From contig CM037598.1 in the NCBI GenBank assembly GCA_021018995.1, forward strand, positions 50,917,185 to 50,981,184: a stretch of DNA of 64,000 nt. The letters run 5' to 3'. Below, in pieces: positions 35,880 to 46,315 of this stretch. The notes below the pieces were generated by a model. It was not told the origin of the DNA, ran no database searches, and was given only the letters and a program-made list of their open reading frames with translations. Positions within the stretch are counted from its first letter, which is position 1. Each line of letters starts with the position of its first letter. The stretch is from Chloranthus sessilifolius (lineage: Eukaryota > Streptophyta > Magnoliopsida > Chloranthales > Chloranthaceae). Made by a program: the position numbers and the translations under genes.

Positions 35880-36716
35880 CTTTATCTTTTGAATTCTCTG
35901 CTTTTGGGAAGTAGTTTTTCTTGTCCTAGCAGTGCCTTTTCATTTTGGAGGGGGTGAAGGCTTTGGGGTACGGTCCTTGAATTTGAGTCCAGGTTTGACT
36001 TGGGTAGGTTCCTTTCAATCTGGAGCCATTTCCTGGAGAGGTACATCTGGGTTTAATTCTATAAAAAGAGCTTCTACTAACTCCCTGTCAGTTTGTGCAT
36101 TTACGGACTTCTCCAAAGCTGTAATAGTCACCCCATAATTATAAGCCCTCTCCTCAATTAGTCTCAGTCTCTCTTTCAGTTCCTTGATCACATCTTCTTG
36201 ATTCTCAACTCTTCTCTTTTCCTAGGTGTATTGGACCATAATCTCTCTCCATCCTGATTTCCTTTTTCCGAACCTTATGAGCAAGCATCAGGAGTTTAAT
36301 TTTATGAAGGAGGGGCTGCCGCACTATAGCTTTTAGGTCAGATACTCAATAGAGGCAGAGGCCTCTAGTAGCTCCTCAAAATAGACTTTGTCAAAAATAT
36401 TCTCAGCCTCCGGCTGGATTGCTTGCACAAATTCAGAAGGGACCCTAAGGTATTCAGTAGTCTCTTCCTCCTCAACCTCAGGGACCTCAGGGGCCACCGC
36501 TTTGTCATTTTTCTGTTTCTTCTTTAATTTTTTAGGGCTCTTAGCAAGTGGGTGCTCTTTGGTTCTCTTCTTTGGGGCTGATTTCTTCTTTTCTTTTAGG
36601 ATTGAAGGCTCAACACTTGGTGGAGGCACCTCAGAGGTCTCTAATGTGGAGGCCTCTACAATCCTTGTAGATTTTCTAGTGGCCACAATGCTGCCACTAG
36701 CAGCAGGATTCAACAT
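35880..36716 (-). pseudogene. Element C env-like ORF, internally deleted
   Basis: The start (36716-36333) is Lys-rich (KEKKKSAPKKRTKEH, SPKKLKKKQKND) with the conserved segment VPSEFVQAIQPEAE. A stop follows. The globular 'plant transposon protein' domain is missing. The C-terminal half resumes as a charged helical segment (ENQEDVIKELKERLRLIEER) and ends with Pro/Lys-rich sequence, interrupted by stops. The function of the family is unknown. The gene is only about a third of the length of copy A. Confidence 0.65.
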
Positions 36717-37921
36717 GGCGGTTAAGGTATTAGTGAATTTTGAACCAGCGGCTATAGGTGCTCAAATTATCAAAATTAGGGTTCACAAATCTTAGAAAAC
36801 ACAGAACACACTTAATACGCACAGAAGCACCAATTTTTTCCCTTCTTTCTCTCGAATTTACTAAACCAATCAAAGCACAGAGCGAGAGTTGGAGTGGTTA
36901 CCAATTGAGAGCTAGGGTTCCACCTAAAAACTTACACTGCGACTCAAATCCCTCCAAACCTTGTTTAAAGTGACCAGGAGTAGCTGGGGAACAAAATGGT
37001 GGGAGGAAAATCCTTTAGGTGGAATGGCTTAAGTTGTAGAGAGGAAAGCAGAGAAAGGAGATTTCGGTTGTCGTGCGGAGAAGTTAGGGCAGAAAGATGA
37101 AATGAAGAAAATGAAGGGTTTCGCAGAGTTTATAGAGCTAATCCTGCGGTTCGCTGAGTTCGAAATAAGTTCTCGCGGGGTAGTTTTCTCACGTAGTTAA
37201 CATTTAATCCCGCGAGAAGTTATGTCGCGCAGAAGAAACTGCCTTTCAATGTATTACATGGAGCTGAAGCTTTGCCTTGGTGCGCGAGAGCTATTTCACC
37301 TTTCAGAATTTTACCCCATGATGTTCTCGTGAAGAACAAAACATATGATAATCCTTTCGCATGGATTGGGCTCGCGGAGCAAAAGTAACTCTGCGAGGCT
37401 CTATTGCAACCATGCTCAGGCATTTTAACACGTGGGAGAGCCAAAAATGGGTTCACGCAGTTGATTGAAGCCTTTAAGGCCTGCGAGAAACTAGTATTCT
37501 CAACCTTTAATCTATTAACTCAGTATTACACATTGGTTAGTGCATCCATGCTGTTTTGCACCTGACCACAGAGTATCAGTACCAAACCTCTCACATGTAC
37601 TTCACTTCAACATGATAATTAAGTACCCTTTAGCAACATCAATTCATCAGAATTACAGAATCTTAAAGATAGTTTTTCAGATCAAGTTCATGGCAATTAT
37701 GAAGAGAGCACCTCAACCATTCATCAATAAACATGCATAGCCAATTCAAATGACAAAAATGTACATGTATTCAACACAAAATTCAATACAAAATTCAAAA
37801 ACAGACAAAGCAACACAAACCAAACAATATCACACTGACAACAAAAATTGACAAATTTTGAAATAACACACATCAGAACAAACTTTTAATACATATGGTA
37901 CACTTATTACCAATCTTTGAA
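36717..37921 (-). other. Element C spacer with CGCG motif array
   Basis: No gene. CGCG-type motifs (CTCGCGGGG, CGCGAGAAG, TGCGCGAGAG) fill about 37120-37480, with TATAAA on the minus strand at 37129-37134 between the array and the env-like ORF. 37481-37921 holds nothing I recognise. Confidence 0.65.
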
Positions 37922-39388
37922 TCACTGAGCACTAGCTTCCTCATGAGTGGAGGATGCATCTCCAATCATATACTGCCCTTTTGGATTTGTCAGGGGTTGA
38001 CTAGGTAAGTTTCCTTCCTCCCTTCTGTTCAAAGCATTACAAATTTGACCCAATTGGTCCTCAATCTTCTTAATGCTCTGTCCATGAGAATTGACAGTCT
38101 GTACTAGGTTCCCCAAATTTTACATTGAAGCCAGCATATGCTCTTCAAATGAAGAGGATCTGGACTATTGTGGGGGCAGGGCCAACTAGTTAGACTTGGG
38201 GGCAGGTAGCAGAAAATTTTACCTTGGTCGGTACCCAATTGGTGTTGGGTCTGTAAGGAGCTACCACTTACTACTGCTGGGATTGAGGATATGAATCTTA
38301 TCTCTACCTCAGGTTTGGGTGGTTCCTCGAAGAATACCAAATAGGCTGCTACCCATGAGTTTGAGCAGCATTGGCATGCACCATAACAAAATCAGGAAAC
38401 TGGTTGGCAGATGGACAATCATGAATAGAATGTGTGGGAGATTGGCATATCAGACTTGCTTCCTCCACCTGTGCAACCATCCGGGGCTGCATCACATTCA
38501 TTAATTTGTTAAATTTGAAGGACAAATTGTCCACCTTCCTCTCCAAATCACCTTGCACCTTAACTTCCTATATTCCACCTCTAGGGTGGCCTCTTTCACC
38601 ATCTTAGCAGGGGTCTGACTGTCATTACGTGATAAAGACTCCTGTTGCATGAAATTTTCCCCTATTATGTCAAACAACACCCAAGCTTCCTCAGCTGTCT
38701 CGTAGAGGTAGCTACCACCATAGGAAGCATCCACCATATCCCTACTCTTGGGATTAATTCCTTGGTAGAATACTTGCAGTAGTTGCCACATTGGAAGTTG
38801 GTGGTGGTGGCATTGTTTTAACATCTCTTGGAATCATTCCCAAGCTTCATAAAAATTCTCAGTTGAGGACTGAATAAATGACAATATATTTATCCTCATC
38901 TGTCAGGTTTTGTTTATGGGAAAGAATTTGGCTAGGAATTTTATTTGAAGGTCACTCAATGACTGTATGTTGTTAGCTGAGAGCTTTGATAGCCATGTGC
39001 TTGCTTTGTCCTTTAGTGAGAAAGGAAAAAGCCTCAGCTTGGTGGCCTTAGGTCCCAAGCCAGCAATATTGAAAGTAGTGCAAAGTGCCAAAAATTGGTC
39101 GATATGCTTGTAGGGATCCTCCTTACTAAGCCCATGAAACGAAGGCAGCATATTAATGGTGGAGAGTTTAATTTCATAATTTCCCTCAATAGAGGAAAAT
39201 TGAATGCAGAAGGGAGAGGTGTACTCCCCAGGTGCATTGTACTCCTTTAATGTTTTCTGCCTCTCAGCCATGATAGCTGATTTAGTTTCAATAGCAAGGC
39301 CTTGTGTGGTGTGTCTAGGTCTAAGGATCCTTTCAACCTCTAGATTTGGAGGTTCCAACTCAGGGTTTAAGGACCTTCTACTAAGCAT
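37922..39388 (-). pseudogene. Element C gag
   Basis: Athila Gag would form the particle and package RNA. Visible parts: N-terminus with LEVERILRPRHTTQG and EYTSPFCIQFSSIEGNYEIK, capsid core GLSKEDPYKHIDQFLALC, TKLRLFPFSLKDKASTWL, then QVFYQGINPKSRDMVDAS and the knuckle region LICQSPTHSIHDCPS. The first Cys of the CX2CX4HX4C knuckle seen in B is Ser here. The frame shifts several times (near 38850, 38550, 38340, 38115), and the start ATG is at 39388. Element E lies 4 bp upstream of this ATG. Confidence 0.85.
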
Positions 39389-40153
39389 ATACTGTTAGGG
39401 TATTTTAAGTGCTTGTTGCTAACTTTATTAAGAACAATGATAAGAATGGGTAAATGAAAATGAATCAAAGGTGGATTAAAAACTACAGAGAAGCAAGCCT
39501 AAAAATACACAGACCTGCAATATACAGGGTCTGTTGTAGCAAGTTTTAATAAGAGTTTGTCCCACAGGGAAAATTGATCTAAGGCTCCAAGGGAGCTATC
39601 TTTAGTAGGCCCTCTAGATCTGGCTACAGATCTGGCAATCCTAAATGGAAGGGGATTTCAGGTCTCTATTGTCTAAATCCTAAGATAACGTAATGCCTAA
39701 ACTACAGAAATGGTTGAGAAGAATGATGGAGTGTGAGAAAAAAAATACAAAAGGGTGAGAAGTAAGCTATTAGGTACAGATTTGATGGGTCTTATAACTT
39801 AGACTCAATTCTGCTGCTATAGAAATCTTGTCCAATGGCTACATTATCACCAAAGAGGAGAAAGGATCCAACTCACCCCTGTGCCATGATCCAATCCCTT
39901 ATGGTTATAACCTATCCACTTAAATGGTCACAGACTATCCAATAGGGGAACCACAGTCCAGAGATGGGTCAGAACAAGTTTATCATTGTAGGCACTACCT
40001 CTTTCAGGCTACCAGCTCAAGAATCCATAGGAACCTCAACCTCTAAAGTTCTGTGTGTGGGGCTAGGCCGGCAATGTGCACTAGCCTGGACACATAACCA
40101 GCAAGAGTTTGAGTATTAGCTTTTAAGCCTAGCTATTCACTGCTTTAGAAAGA

Positions 40154-41949
40154 TGTTGACAAGTGAAAAATACCATTTTTCACCCCTGAACTTGAGTCTT
40201 GATAGACCTTTGAGAGAACTAAATAAGTGTTTTAAGTGCTTATGTTGCAGCTAACAATAAAGATAGGCTTAACCATAAAAGCAGCTTAAAAGTGCCAATA
40301 AGATGACAATCCATGTCAATCCAAAGGAAGAAAGTGAAGAAACAACCTCATCAGCTGTTGAAAGGTCTGAATAGAAGAAGCAAAGACCTGGAAGAGAAGT
40401 ATGGAACAATTCAAACAGAAAAATGCACTACAGAGTCCTTTTCGCAAAGAACCTGTACTTTTCTCAAAGAACCTAAAACTTTGCGAAAAGGAACAAAACT
40501 CCAGGCGTAGCATTTGAAGAGCATCTGAACTGTTCGAAGAGAGGATTGAACTTTGCGAAAAGAAGAAAACACAATTCGAACAGAACCAGAACATTGCGAA
40601 AAGAGCTTCAGCAGTCACAACACTTTGCGAAAAGGCCCTAAAATGCGAAGAGGCATTACGGAGATTCCGTAACTTTAACAAGGGCAATTCGGTAATCTAT
40701 TGCATGCATCCCAATGCATTTTAAAACCTAGGACATTCGAGGAGGTTCTAAGCATGAAGCGAAGGAATATTCCACCCACGTGAGCACCTAGAGAGGAATA
40801 AAGTGGCGGGAACTTCTAGAAACTCTAACAAACTTTCAAAATGCATGTAATTGATGCCTTTTTCACGATTTGAACCGGATCGAGAATTCGATTGGCGAGC
40901 AGTCTGGATCCCGTGTCGACTACCATTGGTCAATCTGGATCTGAGAAACTCGATTGGTTGATACACATATGAGTGGACACAGGAAAGCTATAAATAAGCA
41001 TTTGCCCAATTGGGGCATCCAGTTTTGAGTTTCATTTCTAATCCCCATTTCTTATGCAATCCTTGTAATAGCCTACTTTGTACTTGCATTTGAGAGCTGT
41101 GAGATACTACTGTAATTCAAAAGAGAGTTTGCATCCAAGCGCATATCCAGAGTTTTGTTAAGCCGTAAATTATGGATGATTTTTAAAAGGTTGTTGTAAA
41201 CTATGCATTCTCCATTGGACTCATGTCAAGGGTTCCCTCTGATCTCCTCAGTACATTAGACTCCTTTAGATTCATTGTTTTGCATGCAATTTCCCTTGAT
41301 TCATTAATCCTGTGAGAATTAGTGTTTGTAACCTAGTCTCTTATAGCATTTGTAGTGATGTTTCTTGTTCTGAATTGAGGATTTGGATTAAAGACTATTG
41401 GATGGTATGTGGCCATTAAAGTGGACAGACCATAGCCATAAGTGTAAGCCTAATCCTTGAATTAGATTTATCTCTCTTACATCTGTGCTTGTAGCCAGAT
41501 GAAGATTGGATCACCTCTTGAGTCTGCTATTCTCATTAGATTTTAAAGACCAAATCAGATTTAGATATTACTTCTCCATCTTTGTTTCAATCATTCCCCC
41601 AACTCGGATCTGGATCATTTAGTTTAAATTTTTCTTTGTTTTTTGTTAGTTAAACGTGACAAATTCAAACCTCTCATCTTATCAGTTTTCTAGATAGGAT
41701 AAGAAGCCAGATCTGGTAGCTCAGTTCTGGAGGTTTATCTTACATTTTAGACAAATTCTCTGTGGACGATCTTTCACTCACTTACTTTTAAAACTTGCTA
41801 CAATTGGCCCTGATCTTGCAGGCTAATTCTCTTCTAACTGTGCTGATATTTCTTTATTTTTTTTATATAGTCTAGAGCCACTGTAATTTAGCAGCTATAA
41901 ATCTGTTTTCAAAACACACATAAATCAAGCACACTAAGAAGCAACAACA
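40154..41949 (+). mobile_element. Solo LTR D (B subfamily) in E's LTR
   Basis: Termini TGTTGACAAG and CAACAACA, with AAAGA target duplication at 40149-40153 and 41950-41954; 1796 bp. It is homologous to the B LTRs in opposite orientation. TATAAATA at 40989-40996, TTCGAA/TTTGCGAAAAG motifs at 40430-40660, hairpins at 41402-41433 and 41480-41501. Confidence 0.95.
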
Positions 41950-42729
41950 AAAGACAGCAGTGATCCAGTCACAAGCTTATAATCTCTATAGCCAGATCAG
42001 ATCTGTCATCTGATGGTGGGTCTATACAAATACAGGGGGTCTGTCTCTGCACAATCTCTCACAAGGCTACAAGCACAAGTGCAGAGAAGAAGAATCTATC
42101 TTAGATCTGTAGATTGGCCTCACCCTAGGGTTATAACCTATCCACTTGAATGGTCACAGACTATCCACAGAGGCTATCCTCCTCACAGAGGTCTGAGACA
42201 GAACAAGAAGATTACTGCCACCACCATGTTCACAAGGCTACCAGCTCAAGCTCCCATGGGGATTCAGATTTAGTGGATCCTGTGGTGGGGCATAGGGCTG
42301 CAATGTGCCTAGCCTGGACACACAGGTCACTTGGATTTAAATAAATCCTTAACAACAATCCTCCATTACTTATAATGCAACATAGTAATGGAGGATCTCA
42401 AGGAAGCAGCCTTGTACAGAACAACCCTCAAAACACCAATCCCATATAAGTATAACATCCGATTATAAAACACTATTAAAATTATTCCAAATAAATATAC
42501 AAAGGCATAGCCAGCAAGTGCTGGACTATGGAGAGAAGAAAAAGGGAAAAAGAAGCTACCTAAACCCTAACCTTAGCCTACTACAATTCTATAGTTGATT
42601 CAAGAAGAAGGAGTACAGATGTCCCTTAAACCTAAACTAGGCTTAGGCTTATATAACAGTCAGCTGTGGGAGCATTAGGGTTAGGAAAACCCTAATTTTA
42701 TTAATGCAATCGTGGCCCATTTTTGTTCC

Positions 42730-44590
42730 TGTTGGTTAATCTAAGTGTGCATGATTTATTTGTGTTTTGAAAACAGATTTGCAACTGCTAAGTTATACTG
42801 AATCTGGAACATTAAAAAGAGTAAAGAAATATCAACACAGAGAGAAGTGAATTAGCCTGCAAGATCAGGACCAATTGTAGCAAGTTTTTAATGTAAGTGA
42901 GTAAAAGATCGTCCACAGAGAATTTGTTTAAAATGCAAGATAAACCTCCAGATCTGAGCTACCAGATCTGGCCTCTGATCCTATCTACAAAGCACATAAG
43001 ATGGGAGGTTGAATTTGTCACATTAACTAAATGATAAAAGTAAAATTAAAACTAAGTGATCCAGATCTGAGTTGGGGGAATTTTGATGTAAACTTACAAA
43101 AAATGAAGAAATAATATCTAACTTTGATTTGGTCCTTGAAACAAAATGAGAATGACTGCAGATCAAATGAGAGATGATCCAATCTTCATCTGGCTACAAG
43201 CACAGATGTAAGAGAAATAAATCTAACTCAAGGATTAGATTTAGGCTTATGGCTATGGTCTGTCCACTTCAATGGCCACAGACCATCCAATAGTCTTTAA
43301 TTTAAACGCTTAATTCAGAACAAGAAATATCACTACAAATGCTGTGTGAGATTAGGTTACAAACACTAATTCCCATAGGGTTAATGAATCAAGGGAAATT
43401 GCATAAAAAATAGTAAATCTAAAGGAGTCTAGTGCAATAAGGAGATCAGAGGGAACCCTTAACACGAATCCAATTGAGAATGTACGGTTTATAGCAACCT
43501 TTTCAAATTCACCATTACAATTACAGAGCACAGCTTAAACAACTCTCCAATTTGTAGTCTTGAATATAATTCTCTTTTGAATTACAGAGGTATCTCACAG
43601 CTCCCAATTGTAAGTAAAAGTTAGGCTATTACAGGGGTTTCAGACAAACTAGCTGATTTGGAAATGGGGGAATAGGAATGAAACTCAAAATCTGGATGCC
43701 CAAATTGGGCAAATGGTTCATCTATTTATAGTTTTCCCCAGGTCTAGCTCAGATGCGTATCGACCAATCAGAAGTGCTCAGATCTGTATCAACCAATGGT
43801 AATCGAGCACAAGGATCCAGATCTGTTCTAGCCAATCAGAATTGCTTGATCAGGTTCAGCCAATCAGGCGACATAAGCATCAATTCTGTTATGCAATTTG
43901 AAAATCTGTTAGAGCTGCTAGAAGTTCCCGCCAAGTGATTTCATCTTCGGGTGCTCACATGGGGTGGAATATGCCTTCGCTTCGTGCTTAGAATCTTCTG
44001 GAATGTCCCTAGGTTTTTAAATGCATTGGGATGTGTGAAAAAGATTACTGAATTATCCTTGCAAAAGCTAGGAATCTCCAGAATACCATTTCACATGGTT
44101 TAGGGAACTTTTCGCAAGGTACTGTGACTCCTGAAGCTCTTTTCGCAAAGTTTAGGTTCTATTCGCAAGGCATTCTCTTCTTTTCGAATAGGTCAATCAT
44201 CCTTTCGAAGAGTTCAGGTGCTCTTCAAAAACTAAGCCTGGAGCTTTTAGTTCTTTTCGCAGAGTTCATGTTCTTTTCGAAATGTTCAGATTCTTTTCGA
44301 AAAGCACTCTGTAGTGCATTTTTCTGTTCGAATTGCTCCACATTTCTTTTCTGGGTTCAGACCAGGTCTTTGCCTCTTCAGTTCATGCATTTTGACAGCT
44401 AGTGAGGTTGTCCCTTCTCTTTCTTCCTTTGGATAGACATGGATTATCATCTTTTTGGCACTTTTAGGCTGCTTTCATGGTTAAGCCTGTCTTTATTATT
44501 AGCTGTAACACAAGCACTTATTTAGTTCTCTCAAGGGTCTATCAAGGCCTAGGTTAAAGGGTGGAGAATGGTATTTTCTAGTTCTCAACA
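42730..44590 (-). mobile_element. 3' LTR of element B
   Basis: 1861 bp, TGTTGAGAAC at 44590 to CCAACA at 42730. TATAAATA at 43723-43730 (minus). Palindrome motifs CTTTTCGCAAAG and TTCGAA at 44100-44310. Hairpins at 43255-43286 and 43187-43208. Confidence 0.96.
43255..43286 (-). ncRNA. Leader hairpin HP1 (B 3' LTR)
   Basis: A 9-bp stem ATGGTCTGT/ACAGACCAT around GGCCATTGAAGTGG, about 440 nt downstream of the TATA box. HP2 (CATCTG/CAGATG) lies at 43187-43208. Confidence 0.65.
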
Positions 44591-44606
44591 CACCCCGAAA
44601 CCTAAG
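44591..44606 (-). promoter_or_regulatory. PPT of element B
   Basis: The minus strand reads CTTAGGTTTCGGGGTG next to the LTR start. One G is changed to C compared with the common tract. Confidence 0.8.
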
Positions 44607-46142
44607 CTTTGCTAGTCCCTTAGCAAAGTCAAAATTAAAAACAGAATAAAAAGCCACTTTCGTAGGGAACACAGTTGCATTTAGCATATACAACAAGCCT
44701 TTTAAACCCCTAGGTGATCCCTAGTGGAGGAGTGAAGTCTCCTGAGGGTTTTCCATGAAGGTACCCACAAACTTCTCCAATAAAACAGTTAAGATCAATG
44801 CAGTTCTGTTAAAGCAAACTTTCATCCAATCAGATTATTCACACCTGCATCAGTCAGGCTGTAAGATGATTTTCAAGAAAACATCAGTTCAAAACTAAAA
44901 TTCTGCTGTAATTCCTTTTACCATTCACTCAATTTGTGTCAAAAAGTTATTTACAAGAAAAATTAATGAACAACTTGCCTTCTATTTGAGAATCCAGCTT
45001 TGATGTTACCCCAAATAAGTCGATTTCAAACCCAACTCTTACCAGGTTTTCACTCAACATGTAAGTAAGAGGGTTGTACTATTTCACACTGAGCGCATGT
45101 TCTGACCCAAATAGGACTGTAAGCATGAGCATAGGCATTGCCTTTTAGTTTTGAATTCACTGCTCTTTTCACCATAGATTACACAAATCCTTATCTCCAT
45201 GAAACAGCTCAATCCATCATTGATCAGTAAGGACTTTAACTTGGATTGTAATGTGGCTTATGGGTGAAATTTATCACGAATAAAGGGGTGGAATGGAGTT
45301 CAAAATTGAGAAGTCAGTCAAGGCAAGGAGGTGGTATGGACACCTTCTTTATTTCAGCACAATTTCATCTTCTTCTTTGAATTTTCAGTGCCAAAGTGGC
45401 CATCATTTTCTCTTTCTTTTTCAAACTTCCAATGAAATGACTTCTCCTCTTTTTTTTTTTTTTTCAAAGCAACATTGACTGGAATGCCATATTTCTTTTG
45501 CTGATACATCATTGCCTTCAATTATTTTTCTTTTTACCAAACTGATACCCAACTCTCCTTTCTTCAGCTTCCTTTCCTTTACCTTCTGAATTCTCAAAGT
45601 GAGGGTTAGGCTAAATGAGGTTGATGAGGTTTCAAAGAAATCTTGGATTTATAAAGCTCAAATGGTGTGTATCAAGGGCAGTTTTTAAAAGGTGGGGACT
45701 TTTGAAGTTCAAACTGTTCAAAAGGAAGCCTTACATCATGTCTTTAATATCATGATTGCTATCAAATTATTTCAATTTGGATATGTGTAACTTCTAATGA
45801 AAGTAAGCAGGTTCAATCAGTCCCTAGAGCATAAAAAATTGCCAATTCATACCTCTAAAGAATACATTTCAGGCCCAAATCTCACTGGGTGTGGTTTTCT
45901 ATCAAATTCCTGAGGTATATCATCACTGTTTTCTCTCTTTTTAGGTTTACTAAAACATCAATTTTCTTTTGTAAATTTTCTGACATTCACTTCATGAAAG
46001 TATTAGAATTACACTAGAAATTAATTTCAAAAAGTTTTTAACTTCCTCATTTTTCAAAACAACAGGTGTGAAATTACTTAATTTTCAAAAATTCCACTGA
46101 TCATAAGCTGCATTGATGTTAACTCAATTATTGACATTTCTG
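44607..46142 (-). mobile_element. Element B 3' noncoding region
   Basis: No gene. Two-hairpin block at 44704-44752; pyrimidine tract at 45445-45470. It is bounded by PPT-like sequences on both sides. Confidence 0.8.
44704..44752 (-). ncRNA. Candidate structured RNA block upstream of PPT (B copy)
   Basis: On the minus strand AAACCC ... GGGTTT closes a stem holding AGGAG-ACTTCA-CTCCT and CTAGG-GATCA-CCTAG hairpins, all perfectly paired in this copy. Confidence 0.55.
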
Positions 46143-46145
46143 CCA

Positions 46146-46161
46146 CACCCCCAAACCTAAG
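46146..46161 (-). promoter_or_regulatory. Second PPT-like sequence after env-like ORF (B)
   Basis: The minus strand reads CTTAGGTTTGGGGGTG, identical to the PPT of element A, about 155 bp after the env-like stop and 1.55 kb before the LTR. Confidence 0.65.
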
Positions 46162-46315
46162 GTGAGCAGGGTCCTCACTGGTCCAAAGCAAAGAAAAGAA
46201 ACAATCAAGCAGGAATCATAATGACAAGAAGAAAGAACAGAAATGCACAGTAATTACACAAGAAAAATCAGAATTTTATATTACAAACTCATAACACAGA
46301 TAAGTACAATGTGAT

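Larger units (their letters stand above)
32157..39392 (-). mobile_element. Element C: Athila relative with gag and partial env-like ORF but no pol
   Basis: 3' LTR (32157-34841), PPT, 3' noncoding region, env-like remnant, spacer and gag. Protease, RT, RNase H and integrase are all absent between gag (ends about 37922) and the spacer. It inserted in array unit 3; the predicted target duplication is CTATA (32152-32156). Its 5' end was split off by element E, 4 bp before the gag ATG. Confidence 0.8.

Noticed and set aside
37481-37921. Possible unknown gene in C between spacer and gag
   Set aside because: No open frame of note and no conserved motif; probably the scar region of the pol deletion.
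42013-42344. Two overlapping small ORFs in E's LTR
   Set aside because: They lie in the transcribed leader part of the LTR, are antisense to it, and have no conserved match in the other LTR copies.
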